DNA of 64,000 nucleotides from Roseateles_B flavus (GCF_039872765.1 NZ_JBDPZC010000001.1:496001-560000); one strand, 5' to 3'. Counted from the first letter of the stretch, positions 16,703 to 27,123 are shown. Notes: generated by a model not told the origin, from the letters alone. Numbers and translations are program-made.

Positions 16703-17137
16703 ATGAGCAAGGAAATCGACACCAGCCTGAACGAGGAGTCTCCGGCTGCCCCCACCGTTGCCGAGAATGCAGTGCCCGCTGCCGGCGAATCGCTGTCTTA
16801 TGAAAATATGCTGGCCCAAGTCGCAGCGGCCATGAATCCGGCCCCTGCCGTGCGTTATGAACCCATGGTCCAGCAGGGCCGGGTATTCCTGGTCAAGGAT
16901 GTGCTGAAAAGCCTGCGCAACGAGAAACTTCAGACCCAGGAGGAAATGGCGGAAAGCTGCCAGCAGGGCCGATTTCGCGTCTCCATTGCCTCCATCAAGC
17001 GGGCAGAAATCGGGCGGCCGGTGCTTTTTCGTGTCGCGCGGGAACTAGCCCGGTATTTCAATGTGCCTGTGGAGAAAATCGTGAAGATGCGTCCGGTTAC
17101 CGTTGCTGAATATCTGGCCGGGGAAACGAAGCACTGA
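16703..17137 (+). CDS. helix-turn-helix (XRE-like) protein, 144 aa
   Basis: From the ATG at 16703 the protein has an acidic, Ala/Glu-rich N-terminal 55 residues followed by a predicted DNA-binding domain. In that domain VFLVKDVLKSLRNEKLQTQEEMAESCQQGRFRVSIASIKRAEIGRPVLFRVARELARYFNVPVEKIV (about 68-133) follows the five-helix layout of XRE/Cro domains; the insertion around QQGRFRVSIAS is unusual. Similar domains occur at the N-terminus of large STAND or cyclase regulators, and here one occurs alone near a STAND gene. Codon use is less GC-biased (AAT, AAA, TAT, TTT) than in neighbours, consistent with recent acquisition. The palindromes upstream are candidate autoregulatory sites. Confidence 0.65.
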   Translation: MSKEIDTSLNEESPAAPTVAENAVPAAGESLSYENMLAQVAAAMNPAPAVRYEPMVQQGRVFLVKDVLKSLRNEKLQTQEEMAESCQQGRFRVSIASIKRAEIGRPVLFRVARELARYFNVPVEKIVKMRPVTVAEYLAGETKH

Positions 17138-17317
17138 GCGGCCTCTCGGCCCGGGCGCTGTCGGGGAAGGGGTGCCAGGCCCCTTGATCGACAAGCCTTG
17201 AGTGACAAGCCCGCCGCGCCAGCAGATGGGGGTCAGGCCTTGCCTGCCTCGCCACACCCGCGGCTGCAGGGGCGAGGGAGTGCGGCGCCCGCGGCGCGCT
17301 CGCCCATAATGCCCGCC

Positions 17318-17782
17318 ATGCAATCCCTGCTGCTGGTCTGCACGGCCAACATCTGCCGCTCGCCCATGGCCGAGTCGGTGTTCAAGGCGCAGGCTGCCCT
17401 CCTCGGCCTGGGGCGGGTGGCTTCGGCCGGCGTGCGCGCGTCCTCGCGTGCGCAGGGCATGGATGCCCGGGCCATCACGGCGCTGGGCCGCCGCAAGTAT
17501 CCCGTCGACAAGAAATGGCGCTCCCGCCGCGTGGAGGCCGAGGACTACCTGCGCTTCGACCACATCCTGGCCATGGAGCAGGACAATCTGGACGCCCTGC
17601 GGCGCCAGTGCCCGCCCGAGCAGCAGCACAAGCTGCGCCTGCTGCTGGACCTCGTGCCGGGCCGGCAGGGGCAGGAGGTGCCGGACCCCTACTTTGGCAG
17701 CCCGGTGGGTTTCGAGAATGTGCTGGACCTGATCGAGCTGGCCGCGCGCAGCTGGTCAACAGCCCGGGCGCTCGCTCGATAG
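17318..17782 (+). CDS. low-molecular-weight protein-tyrosine phosphatase
   Basis: The 154-residue enzyme has the P-loop CTANICRSPMAES (Cys8-x5-Arg14) at the N-terminus and the general-acid loop VPDPYFG near the end, the two halves of the LMW-PTP active site. These phosphatases dephosphorylate tyrosine on proteins, often partnering BY-kinases in polysaccharide export; no kinase is visible here. Two ATGs are possible, at 17309 and 17318. The family starts almost directly with the strand before the Cys, so I prefer 17318. A CATAAT -10-like box at 17305-17310 lies so close that the transcript may be nearly leaderless. The diguanylate cyclase gene begins 3 bases downstream, so the two are surely co-transcribed. 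Confidence 0.9.
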   Translation: MQSLLLVCTANICRSPMAESVFKAQAALLGLGRVASAGVRASSRAQGMDARAITALGRRKYPVDKKWRSRRVEAEDYLRFDHILAMEQDNLDALRRQCPPEQQHKLRLLLDLVPGRQGQEVPDPYFGSPVGFENVLDLIELAARSWSTARALAR

Positions 17783-17785
17783 ACC

Positions 17786-19249
17786 ATGTCCGGCAAGCCC
17801 TCCACCATGCTGTTCCGGACCAAGCTGGCCCTCAATCTCGTCGCCCAGATCGTGCTGGTGCTGGTGACGACCGCTGCGGTGGGCTATCTGGTCGCCGGCT
17901 ACCGCAGCGTGATGGAGCAGGGCCGCCATTTCCTCGAGCGCGACCACCTGGTGGCCCAGCTGCAGCGCAGCTCGGACGAGCTGACGCGCATGGCTCGGCT
18001 TTTCGTGGTGAGCCGCGACCCGCAGTTCGCCGACCACTACCGCGAGGTTGCGCGCATGCGCGAGGGCCTGCAGGCCGAGCCCGAAGGCTATGACGAGGTC
18101 TACTGGGACCTTGCCCTGGACCAGCCCCGTGCCGCCGGCCGCCCGGCCGCGGCACGCTCGCTGCAGGAACGCCTGCTCGAGGCCGGCTTCGATCCTGACG
18201 ACTACGCCCGCCTGGCCGAGGCCCTGCGCCGCTCCGAGGCCCTGATGAAGACGGAGCAGCAGGCCATGGGCCGCGTCGACACCCGCGGGTCCTCGCATCC
18301 CCTGGCCGAGGAGGACTGGAAGGAAGCGCTGGAGATGCTGCACGGCCCGGCCTACCGCCATGCCAAGGCCGAGATCATGGGGCCGCTGCGTGCGGTGCGG
18401 CAGTCCCTGAAAGCCGGCCACGAGGCCTGGATGCAGCCCCTGCAGGACAACCTCCGCTTCACCGCCTGGCTGGCCATCGTCTGCCTGGTGCTGACGGCGG
18501 CCAATGCCGTCTTCATGGCCCTGCGCTACGACCGCTCGGTGCGTCGTCCGGTGGAGTTGCTGCGCCATTGGGCCAAGCAGGTGCGCAAGGGGCAGCAGCA
18601 GGGGCAGCGCGTCAGCCTGGGCCACAGCTCGGAGTTCGGCGAGCTCTCGCAGGCGATCGACGAGATGGCCGAATCGGTGGAGCGCAGCCTGGACGAGCTC
18701 AAGGAAGAGGTGGCCCGGCGCGCGCGTGCCGAGCAGGTGGTGCGCCACCTGGCCAACCATGACGCGCTGACCGGCCTGCCCTCCCTGCGCCTGCTGCATG
18801 ACCGCCTGGACCGCGCCCTGGCCCAGGCCCAGCGCAAGAACCAGGGCCTGGCCCTGATCTTCGTGGACCTCAACGATTTCAAGCCCATCAACGACCGCTA
18901 CGGCCATGAGGCGGGCGACCAGGTGCTCAAGGTCGTGGCCCAGCGCCTGGCCGCTTCGCTGCGGGAGGCGGACACCGTGGGTCGCATCGGCGGAGACGAG
19001 TTCCTGGTGCTGCTGCCCGACGTCGACAGCCTGGCCCAGGCCCAGCAGGTCAAGGCCAAGCTGGTGGGCCTGCTGGAGCAGCCCATCTTCATCTCGGTGC
19101 ACAACCTGGCCGTGCGGGTCAGCGCGGCCATGGGCATTGCGGTCTACCCCGCCATGGCCAATGATGCGCAGGGCCTCATGCGCATCGCCGACCAGGACAT
19201 GTACCGCGACAAGGCCGAGCAGAAGGCCCAGGCCACGCGGACCGGCTGA
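17786..19249 (+). CDS. membrane diguanylate cyclase (GGDEF) with periplasmic sensor
   Basis: This 487-residue protein makes c-di-GMP from two GTP. A first membrane helix (about 14-38, LALNLVAQIVLVLVTTAAVGYLVAGY) leads to a periplasmic helical region of about 190 residues. A second helix (about 230-252, FTAWLAIVCLVLTAANAVFMAL) is followed by a HAMP-like linker and coiled coil (LDELKEEVARRARAEQVV), then the GGDEF domain. The catalytic motif RIGGDEF (402-406) is intact, with FVDLNDFKPIND for metal and an RxxD product-inhibition site (READ) five residues upstream. It is co-transcribed with the tyrosine phosphatase. The periplasmic ligand is unknown. Confidence 0.9.
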   Translation: MSGKPSTMLFRTKLALNLVAQIVLVLVTTAAVGYLVAGYRSVMEQGRHFLERDHLVAQLQRSSDELTRMARLFVVSRDPQFADHYREVARMREGLQAEPEGYDEVYWDLALDQPRAAGRPAAARSLQERLLEAGFDPDDYARLAEALRRSEALMKTEQQAMGRVDTRGSSHPLAEEDWKEALEMLHGPAYRHAKAEIMGPLRAVRQSLKAGHEAWMQPLQDNLRFTAWLAIVCLVLTAANAVFMALRYDRSVRRPVELLRHWAKQVRKGQQQGQRVSLGHSSEFGELSQAIDEMAESVERSLDELKEEVARRARAEQVVRHLANHDALTGLPSLRLLHDRLDRALAQAQRKNQGLALIFVDLNDFKPINDRYGHEAGDQVLKVVAQRLAASLREADTVGRIGGDEFLVLLPDVDSLAQAQQVKAKLVGLLEQPIFISVHNLAVRVSAAMGIAVYPAMANDAQGLMRIADQDMYRDKAEQKAQATRTG

Positions 19250-19271
19250 GCGCCGGGGCGGGCCGGCGGCC

Positions 19272-22200
19272 TCAGCTGCCGTGCGCCGTCATGCGGACCT
19301 CGCTGACCTCGCGCAGGTCCGGGCCTGAGCCGCTGAAGCGGTCCAGGGCCAGGTAGATCACCGGCGTGATGTAGAGCGTCACCGCCTGCGACACGATCAG
19401 CCCGCCTACCACGGCCAGGCCCAGCGGCTGGCGCAGCTCCGCCCCCGCGCCCAGGCCCAGGGCGATGGGCAGGGCGCCCATCAGCGCGGCCAGCGTCGTC
19501 ATCATGATGGGCCGGAAGCGCAGGCGGCAGGCCTCGCGGATGGCCTGCTCCGGGCTCATGCCGCCGGCGCGCTGGGCGTCCAGGGCGAAGTCGATCATCA
19601 TGATGGCGTTCTTCTTCACGATACCGATCAGCATCACGATGCCGATGGTGGCGATGATGGTCAGCTCCATGCCGAAGAGCTCCAGCGTGGCCAGCGCGCC
19701 CACCGCGGCCGAGGGCAGGCCGGCCAGGATGGTCACCGGGTGGATGTAGCTCTCGTAGAGCACCCCCAGCAGCACGTAGATCACCGCCAGTGCCAGCACG
19801 ATGAGCAAGACCTGACCCCCTTGCGAGTCCTGGAACACGGCCGCGTCACCGCCGTAGCTGGTGATGATGGAGGGCGGCAGCTGCATCTCGCGCACGTAGC
19901 CGTCCAGCTTGGCGGTGGCCTGACCCAGGGGCACGTCCGGGGCGAGGTTGAAGGCCACGGTGATGGCCTGCAGCTGCCCCTGGTGGTTGACGGCCGTCGG
20001 GCCCAGGCCGCGCTGCACGGTGGCGAAGGCCTGCAGGGGCACCAGGGTGCCGTTGCGGCCGCGCAGCTGGATCTTGGCGAAGGCGTCCTCGGTGCCGCGG
20101 TCCTCGGGGCTGGCCTCCATGATCACCTGGTAGGTGTTGCTCTCGGCATAGATGCTGGAGACCTGGCGCTCGCCGAAGGCGTCGTAGAGGGCGGAGCGCA
20201 GGTCCTGCATCTGCACGCCCAGCAGATTGGCACGCTCGCGGTCGATGAGCAGATTGGCCTGCAGGCCGCGCTGCTGGGAGTCGCTGGTCACGTCGCGGAA
20301 CATGGGGTCGCCGCGCAGCTTCTCCTGCAGCTTCAGCGCCCACTGGTTGAGCTCGCCGGCGCTGACGGGCTGCAGCGAGTACTGGTAGCGCGCCTTGCTC
20401 TGGCGGCCGCCCAGCTGCAGGTTCTGCACCGGGCGCAGGTAGACGGCGATGCCCGGCACCTTGCGCAGCTCCTTGCGCAGGCTTTCCAGCACCTGGGGCA
20501 TGGGCGCGCGTTCCTTGCGGGGCTTGAGGTTGATGAACATGCGGCCGTTGTTGACCGAATTGCCACCGCCACCGCCCGCGCCCAGCGCGGAGGCCACGCT
20601 GGCCACGGCCTCGTGCTGGCGCACGATCTCGGCCAGGCGCTGCTGCAGCTGCTCCATGGCGGCGTAGCTGATGTCCTCGGAGGCTTCGGTGCTGGCCTGG
20701 ATCTGGCCCACGTCCTCCTCGGGGAAGAAGCCCTTGGGGATCAGCGTGTACTGGATGAGGGTCGCCACGAAGCTGGCCAGGGCCACCGCCAGCACGGCCT
20801 TGCGGTGCGCCAGGGCCCAGTCCAGGCTGCGTTCGTAGGCGCCCAGCACGGCGCTGAAGCCGCGCTCGAACGTCTTGCCCAGGGCCGATTCCTCGACGGC
20901 GTGGTGCGGCTGCAGAAAGCGGCTGCACAGCATGGGCACCAGGCTCAGGGAGACCACGGCCGAGACCAGGATGGACAGCATCACCACCACCGCGAACTCG
21001 TGGAAGAGCAGACCGATGACGCCCGGCATGAAGAAGATGGGGATCAGCACCGCCACCAGGGAGATGGAGATGGAGAGGATGGTGAAGGCCATCTCCCGCG
21101 CGCCGCGGATGGCGGCGTCGAAGGGCGCCATGCCATCCTCGACGTGGCGCACGATGTTCTCCAGCATCACGATGGCGTCGTCCACCACCAGACCCACGGC
21201 CAGGGTGATGCCCAGCAGGGAGATGTTGTCCAGGCTGTAGCCCAGAGCGTAGAGCAGGGTCAGCGCGCCGATCAGCGAGATGGGCAGGGACAGGGTCGGG
21301 ATCAGCGTGGCGACCGCGCGGCGCAGGAAGAGGAAGATCACCAGCACCACCAGGGCCACCGTGAGGGCCAGGGTGAAGTAGACGTCGTGCAGGGACTCGC
21401 GGATGGACATCGAGCGGTCGTTGAGCGTGCTCATCTGCACCGAGGCCGGCAGCTGGGCCGCCATGCGCGGCAGCATAGCCTTGACGGCGTCGACCACAGC
21501 CACGGTGTTGGCGTCCGGCTGGCGCTGCACGGCCAGGGTGATGGAGCGCTCGCCGTTGAAGCTGGCGTAGGACTTGGTGGTCTCGAAGCTGTCCTGCACC
21601 TCGGCCACGTCGCGCAGGAAGATGGGCTGGCCGTTGCGGCTGGCAATCACGATGGCGCCGAACTCCTTGGCGTTCCTCAGCTGCTTGTTGGCCTGGATGG
21701 TGAGGGTCTGGCGCGCGCCGTCCAGTACGCCCACCGGCGTGTTCGCATTGGCCGAGCGGATGGCCGCCTGCAGCTCCTCCAGCGTGATGCCGCGCTGGGT
21801 GAGGGCCTCGGTCCGGGTCTGGATGCGCACGGCGTAGCGCTTCTGGCCGAAGATGGACACCTGGGCCACGCCGTTGATGGTCGAGAGGGCCGGGGTGATC
21901 AGGTTCTCGGCGTAGTCGTTGAGGTCCGAGAGGTTCAGCGAGGGCGAGGTCAGTGCCACCATCAGCACCGGCGCATCGGCCGGGTTGACCTTGCGGTAGG
22001 ACGGCGGCGAGCTCATCTCGGTGGGCAGGGCGCGCAGGGAGCGGAACAGCGCGGCCTGCACGTCCACGGCCGCGGCGTCGATGTTGCGGCTGGGGTCGAA
22101 CTCCAGGGTCAGCGAGGTGCTGCCCAGGATGTTGGTGGACGAGATGCTGGACAGCCCGGCGATGGTGGAGAACTGCTTCTCCAGCGGCAGCGCCACCGAG

Positions 22201-22382
22201 GACGCCATGGTCTCGGGGCTGGCGCCCGGCAGGCTGGCCTGCACGTTGATCACCGGCGTGTTGTAGGAGGGCAGGGCCGCGACCGGCAGCTTCGAGAAGG
22301 CCGCGAGGCCGGCAATCACCAGCGAGAGGTTCAGCAGCACGGTCATCACCGGCCGCCGGATGAAGAGCTCGGTCAGTCTCAT
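19272..22382 (-). CDS. RND efflux transporter, inner-membrane pump (AcrB/MdtB type)
   Basis: The 1036-residue pump starts MRLTELFIRRPVMTVLLNLSLVIAG and has the standard RND plan: twelve membrane helices and two large periplasmic loops. The TM4 proton-relay pair is present in GLVVDDAIVMLENI. Other hallmarks are ALPSYNTPVINVQASLPGASPE, NDRSMSIRESLHDV, GGGGGNSVNNGRMFINLKPRKER and FFMPGVIGLLFHEFAVVV. Sequence character is that of the HAE1 multidrug group, nearer MdtB/MdtC than AcrB. The substrate cannot be told from sequence. Its ATG overlaps the stop of the adaptor gene (ATGA), so adaptor and pump form an operon. No TolC-type outer-membrane gene is adjacent, so the channel must come from elsewhere. 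Confidence 0.93.
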   Translation of the reverse strand: MRLTELFIRRPVMTVLLNLSLVIAGLAAFSKLPVAALPSYNTPVINVQASLPGASPETMASSVALPLEKQFSTIAGLSSISSTNILGSTSLTLEFDPSRNIDAAAVDVQAALFRSLRALPTEMSSPPSYRKVNPADAPVLMVALTSPSLNLSDLNDYAENLITPALSTINGVAQVSIFGQKRYAVRIQTRTEALTQRGITLEELQAAIRSANANTPVGVLDGARQTLTIQANKQLRNAKEFGAIVIASRNGQPIFLRDVAEVQDSFETTKSYASFNGERSITLAVQRQPDANTVAVVDAVKAMLPRMAAQLPASVQMSTLNDRSMSIRESLHDVYFTLALTVALVVLVIFLFLRRAVATLIPTLSLPISLIGALTLLYALGYSLDNISLLGITLAVGLVVDDAIVMLENIVRHVEDGMAPFDAAIRGAREMAFTILSISISLVAVLIPIFFMPGVIGLLFHEFAVVVMLSILVSAVVSLSLVPMLCSRFLQPHHAVEESALGKTFERGFSAVLGAYERSLDWALAHRKAVLAVALASFVATLIQYTLIPKGFFPEEDVGQIQASTEASEDISYAAMEQLQQRLAEIVRQHEAVASVASALGAGGGGGNSVNNGRMFINLKPRKERAPMPQVLESLRKELRKVPGIAVYLRPVQNLQLGGRQSKARYQYSLQPVSAGELNQWALKLQEKLRGDPMFRDVTSDSQQRGLQANLLIDRERANLLGVQMQDLRSALYDAFGERQVSSIYAESNTYQVIMEASPEDRGTEDAFAKIQLRGRNGTLVPLQAFATVQRGLGPTAVNHQGQLQAITVAFNLAPDVPLGQATAKLDGYVREMQLPPSIITSYGGDAAVFQDSQGGQVLLIVLALAVIYVLLGVLYESYIHPVTILAGLPSAAVGALATLELFGMELTIIATIGIVMLIGIVKKNAIMMIDFALDAQRAGGMSPEQAIREACRLRFRPIMMTTLAALMGALPIALGLGAGAELRQPLGLAVVGGLIVSQAVTLYITPVIYLALDRFSGSGPDLREVSEVRMTAHGS

Positions 22383-23644
22383 GCCCCAGCTCCCGAGGCT
22401 GCCGTCGACGCCGCGCTCGCCGCGGTGTCGGCCCGCTGCGCACGGCCCGGGTCCACGGCGGCGGGCTGCACCTTCAGCGGCGTGCCGGGCCGCAGGTTCT
22501 GCTTGCCCTCCAGTACCACCTGCTCGCCGGCCTCCAGGCCCTCGACGACGGCGAAGTCGCCGAAGCCGTAGCGCAGCTGCACGGTCTTGAGCTGGGCGGT
22601 CTTGTCGGGTCCGACCACATAGAGCGTGCGCTCGGCGCCGCGCAGGATCAGCGCGGCCTGGGGCACGACCACGGCGTTCTTCAGCGTGCGCAGCGTCAGG
22701 CGCACCCGCACGTACTGGCCGGGCCACAGCTGCTGGCCGGCGTTGTCGAATTCCGCGCGGGCCTTGATGGTGCCGGTGCTGGCATCGACGAGGTTGTCGA
22801 CAAAGCCGAGATGGCCCTTCAACGCGGGCTCTGCGGACTTGCCCCTGCCCCGCGGCGCGCCGGGCAGGCTCACCTGCACGTCCAGGGCTTCGGTCTTGCC
22901 GTCGGCGTCCGGGCGCACGGCGGCGAGCAGGGGCTGCAGCTGCGTCTCGGGCACGACGAAGCTCACGCCGATGGGCGAGAGCTGCGCGATGTTCAGCAGC
23001 GGTGTGGCCGTGGCATTGGCCTGCACCAGGGCGCCGGGCATGGCGTTGACCAGACCGGCACGGCCGGACAGCGGGGCGCGCAGCTCGTTGTAGCTCAGGC
23101 TCACCTGCGCGGCCTGCACCGCGGCTTCGTCGGACTGCACCAGGGCGCGCTGGGCCTCGACGTTGGTCAGCGCCGTGTCCACCGCACTCTGGGCGACGAA
23201 GTTCTGGCGCAGCAGGTCCTGGGCGCGCTGGAGCTGGCGTTCGGCGTCGGCGAGGCTGGCGCGATCGCGCGCGAGCTGGGCACGGGCCTTGTCGAGGTTG
23301 GCACGGTCGGTCCGGTCGTCGAAGCGGAACAAGACCTGACCCTTGCTGACCATCTGCCCGTCCTTGACCAGCACCTCGCGCACCGTGGACGTGGTCTGGG
23401 CTCGCAGGTCCACGCTCTGCAGCGTGGCCACGGTGCCGGCGGCCTCGATGCTCACCGGCACGTCCTGGCGCTGCACCGTCACCACGCCCACGGCCTGCGG
23501 GGCCGGCGTGCCCTTGCCGCCAGCCGCCGACGCCGCACCGGCGGGAGGCGTGGCGCCGGGCTCTGTCGGGGTGGACTTCCAGCGCCAGGCAGCGGCGGCG
23601 AGGATCAGCAGGAGGACGGTGGCAACGACGGGCGTGCGGCGCAT
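22379..23644 (-). CDS. RND efflux periplasmic adaptor
   Basis: The adaptor links the RND pump to an outer-membrane channel. I use the ATG at 23644 (MRRTPVVATVLLLILAAAAW), which gives 421 aa with an uncleaved or signal-anchor N-terminus; an in-frame ATG at 23689 would add 15 residues. Domains in order are a lipoyl half (AAGTVATLQSVDLRAQTTSTVREVLVKDGQMVSKGQVLFRFD), an alpha-hairpin coiled coil (about 120-175), a second lipoyl half (LSYNELRAPLSGRAGLV), a beta-barrel and a membrane-proximal domain. The C-terminus is a low-complexity Ala/Ser tail. It is the first gene of the operon with the pump. Confidence 0.92.
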   Translation of the reverse strand: MRRTPVVATVLLLILAAAAWRWKSTPTEPGATPPAGAASAAGGKGTPAPQAVGVVTVQRQDVPVSIEAAGTVATLQSVDLRAQTTSTVREVLVKDGQMVSKGQVLFRFDDRTDRANLDKARAQLARDRASLADAERQLQRAQDLLRQNFVAQSAVDTALTNVEAQRALVQSDEAAVQAAQVSLSYNELRAPLSGRAGLVNAMPGALVQANATATPLLNIAQLSPIGVSFVVPETQLQPLLAAVRPDADGKTEALDVQVSLPGAPRGRGKSAEPALKGHLGFVDNLVDASTGTIKARAEFDNAGQQLWPGQYVRVRLTLRTLKNAVVVPQAALILRGAERTLYVVGPDKTAQLKTVQLRYGFGDFAVVEGLEAGEQVVLEGKQNLRPGTPLKVQPAAVDPGRAQRADTAASAASTAASGAGA

Positions 23645-23807
23645 GGGGCTTGTCTTTCTGACCTGGGCCCGGGGCCAGCAGGTCCGCACGCGAAGCGGCG
23701 GAACCCGGGCAAGCCGCGGGCTCAGCAGGTGAGCTGGAGAGAAGTCCCGAAGCTTAGCCGGGCAGGCTCGCCAGCGTATTGCCCCGATGTGAAGTCAGCG
23801 CATGACT

Positions 23808-24715
<908 letters not shown>

Positions 24716-24719
<4 letters not shown>

Positions 24720-25810
24720 GGCGTGGTCTCCTCCAGGAGGGCAGGGCTCAGCAGCGGCGACACCGTGGCCGCGCTTTGCAGGGTGAGGGCGGCCAGGCGC
24801 TGGCCCAGCCGGCAGGCGGCGGCCAGGTCCTGCGGCGCGCGCTGCAGGCCGGCGATCACGCCGGCCGAGAAGGCGTCACCGGCGCCGGTGACCTCGACGA
24901 TGTCCGCCACCGCCGGTGCCGGCACGCGTGCCAGCGGCTGGCCGGCCCAGGCGCAGCGGACCTCGCCGCTGCCCTGCGTCAGCACCAGCCCCTGCAGGCC
25001 GCGGGACTGCAGCCGGGCCCAGGCCTCGTCCAGCGCGGCTTCGCCGTCCAGGGGCAGCCCGGTGCAGGCGGCCAGCTCGTCGCGGTTGAGCAGCAGCAGG
25101 GTGAGGCCGCGCAGGTCCTGCGGCAGCCGGTCCATCTTGGGCACGGAGGCCGCCACGGCGGCGAGCCGGCGCGGGCCGGCCGCGGCCTCTGCCATCAGGG
25201 CGGCGACGGTGGCTGCGGGCAGGTTCAGGTCCAGTACGGTCCAGCTGGCGCTGCGGCGCAGGGCCTGGGTGGATTGCAGGAAGCCGGCGTCCAGGGCTTC
25301 GCAGGCCTGCATCTGGGCCAGGCCGATGATGAGCTCGCCCTGCGCGTCCAGCACCGCGGTGTAGCTGCCGGTGGGAAGCTCGGCCAGCTGCAGACTGCCC
25401 TGGGTGCGGATGCCCAGCGCGGCGGCCTCGGCGAGCAGGGCCTGGCCGGCGGGGTCCTGGCCCACGGCTGTCAGCAGTTGCACGGGCAGGCCCAGGCGGG
25501 CGAGGTTCTCGGCGATATTGCGCGCCACGCCGCCCGCGCTCTCGAGCTGCGAGGCCGGATTGGAACTGGCCAGGCGAGCCGGGCCCGTCGTGCGCAGCTT
25601 GCGGTCGCGGTTGGCGGCGCCGATGCACAGCAGCTGGCGCGGCTCGGCCAGCACGTAGGCGCGGCCCAGGATCAGGCCTTCACGCGTCAGCTGGGCGAGC
25701 TGGTGGGTGAGGGTGGAGCGCGCCAGGCCCAGCTGGGCGGCGAGGGCATCCTGGGTGATGAAGGGCTGCTCGCGCAAAAGGGCGAGCAGCCGCTGCTTGG
25801 GGCTGTCCAT
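24716..25810 (-). CDS. psuK: pseudouridine kinase with N-terminal winged helix
   Basis: PsuK phosphorylates pseudouridine to the 5'-phosphate used by PsuG. The N-terminal 60 residues are a winged helix (RLLALLREQPFITQDALAAQLGLARSTLTHQLAQLTREGLI). The rest is a PfkB-type ribokinase domain with LESAGGVARNIAENLARLG and the catalytic VTGAGDAFSAG near residue 303. The fused HTH suggests that the enzyme also regulates its own operon. Two ACAAATGT elements just upstream of the ATG are the obvious candidate operator. The usual third partner, a pseudouridine or nucleoside transporter, may be the MFS gene that ends 53 bases upstream on the same strand. Confidence 0.92.
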
Positions 25811-25822
25811 CCAGACATTCTA

Positions 25823-25852
25823 GACAAATGTCTTGATAATTGGACAAATGTT
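25823..25852 (-). promoter_or_regulatory. candidate operator of the psuK-psuG operon
   Basis: GACAAATGT occurs twice, at 25823-25831 and 25843-25851, exactly 20 bases (two helical turns) apart. The first lies in the dyad AGACA-AA-TGTCT (25822-25833). On the minus strand a TAGAAT -10-like hexamer follows, and psuK starts 12 bases after the site. Spacing and position fit a dimeric repressor, plausibly the HTH of PsuK itself. Confidence 0.55.
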
Positions 25853-25863
25853 TGAAACAAGGC

Positions 25864-27123
25864 TCAGGCAGTGCCCGCTGCCTCGGCCGCAGGCCCTGCA
25901 CGACGCTGGGCCACCTTGGCGGCCAGGGCGAAGACTGCCAGCGCGGCGGCGCCGATGGCGGCCTCGGACTGCAGCATGCCGTTGTTGCCCCAGTGGGTCT
26001 GGGAGTAGCCGGCCACCAGGGTCATCCAGCTGAGCGGCATGTTGGCCAGGGAGGCCAGCAGGCTGTACTTGGTGGCGGCGGCGCCCTTGCCGATGGCTTC
26101 CAGCACCACGGCGGCATAGCCGGTGTAGCAGAGGCCGGTGGTCAGGGCATAGAGCGTGGTGAAGATGACGAAGCTGGACTCGCTGTGCGGGGCCGCGGCC
26201 ATGGCCAGGGCGCACAGGGCCTGCAGGCCACCGAAGAGGCAGTAGGCCCACTTGCGGTCCATGCGGTCGCAGATGAAGCCACCCAGCAGGCTGCCGCCGG
26301 CCGACACGATGCCGCTGAGCACCCCGGTGACGAGGGCGACGGTGGCCGCTCTGGCATGCCAGTCCGGTGCCACCACCGACCACAGATTGCCGGCGCCGCC
26401 GCTGCCGATGGGCAGGAAGCACACCAGGATGGCCAGCAGGCCCAGGCGGGAGCTTGCGACCTCCCAGAGGTCCTTGCCTGCGGCGCGGGCGCTGGCCCTC
26501 AGGCTGAAGCCCTCGTTGCTGCTTTCGGGGGCGGGCTCGCGCACCAGGGGCAGGGCGGCGGCGCAGACCAGGGTCAGCACGGCCATCAGGCTGCTGGTGA
26601 GCATGGGGGACACATGCAGGTCCTCCATCATCCACAGCGCCAGGCCGCCGCCGAGGCTGGCGCCGGCCATGTTGCCGGCCTGCATCCAGCCGGCGGCCCG
26701 GCCCTTCTCCTGCGCCGGCGTGGCGTGCGCCATGAGGCTCTCCACCGACATGCCCAGCAGGCTGGCGGCAATGCCGGCCGCCACGGCCACGGCCGTCAGG
26801 AAGGGGATGGATTCGAGCCTGTAGGGCGTCATCCCCGTGATGAAGATGCCTGCGGCCGAGCCCGCGCAGCCGATCAGGTACCAGGTCTTGCGCGTCAGCG
26901 TGAGGTCCACGATGGGCGCCCAGAGGAACTTGACCGCATGCGGCATGAAGGTCACCGCCAGCAGGCCGGCGATGGCCTCGGCCGGCACCTTGGCCTGGGC
27001 CAGTGCATAGGCCGCGGCGATGCCCAGGTAGCCGCTGAGGGCGCTGAAGGGGGCGAAGAGAACGAAATAGACGGCCGGGTGCGAGGCCCGGCGCGAGGCC
27101 GGGTGCAGGGAAGAGGCGGACAT
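25864..27123 (-). CDS. MFS transporter, 419 aa
   Basis: A polytopic membrane protein with about twelve hydrophobic segments and the soluble central loop typical of major facilitators (residues about 195-220, REPAPESSNEGF). The loop between TM2 and TM3 reads KFLWAPIVDLTLTRKTWY, close to the AmpG/PAT side of the superfamily. The substrate cannot be read from sequence. The gene lies on the same strand as and upstream of psuK-psuG, 53 bases before psuK, so pseudouridine uptake is possible. The candidate operator between them, however, suggests separate control of psuKG. It is divergent from the LysR gene, with 111 bases between the starts, so LysR could regulate it. Confidence 0.85.
   Translation of the reverse strand: MSASSLHPASRRASHPAVYFVLFAPFSALSGYLGIAAAYALAQAKVPAEAIAGLLAVTFMPHAVKFLWAPIVDLTLTRKTWYLIGCAGSAAGIFITGMTPYRLESIPFLTAVAVAAGIAASLLGMSVESLMAHATPAQEKGRAAGWMQAGNMAGASLGGGLALWMMEDLHVSPMLTSSLMAVLTLVCAAALPLVREPAPESSNEGFSLRASARAAGKDLWEVASSRLGLLAILVCFLPIGSGGAGNLWSVVAPDWHARAATVALVTGVLSGIVSAGGSLLGGFICDRMDRKWAYCLFGGLQALCALAMAAAPHSESSFVIFTTLYALTTGLCYTGYAAVVLEAIGKGAAATKYSLLASLANMPLSWMTLVAGYSQTHWGNNGMLQSEAAIGAAALAVFALAAKVAQRRAGPAAEAAGTA

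Noticed and set aside
19740..22571. Long plus-strand frame opposite the RND pump
   Set aside because: His/Gln/Gly-rich shadow composition. The minus strand carries a full RND transporter.
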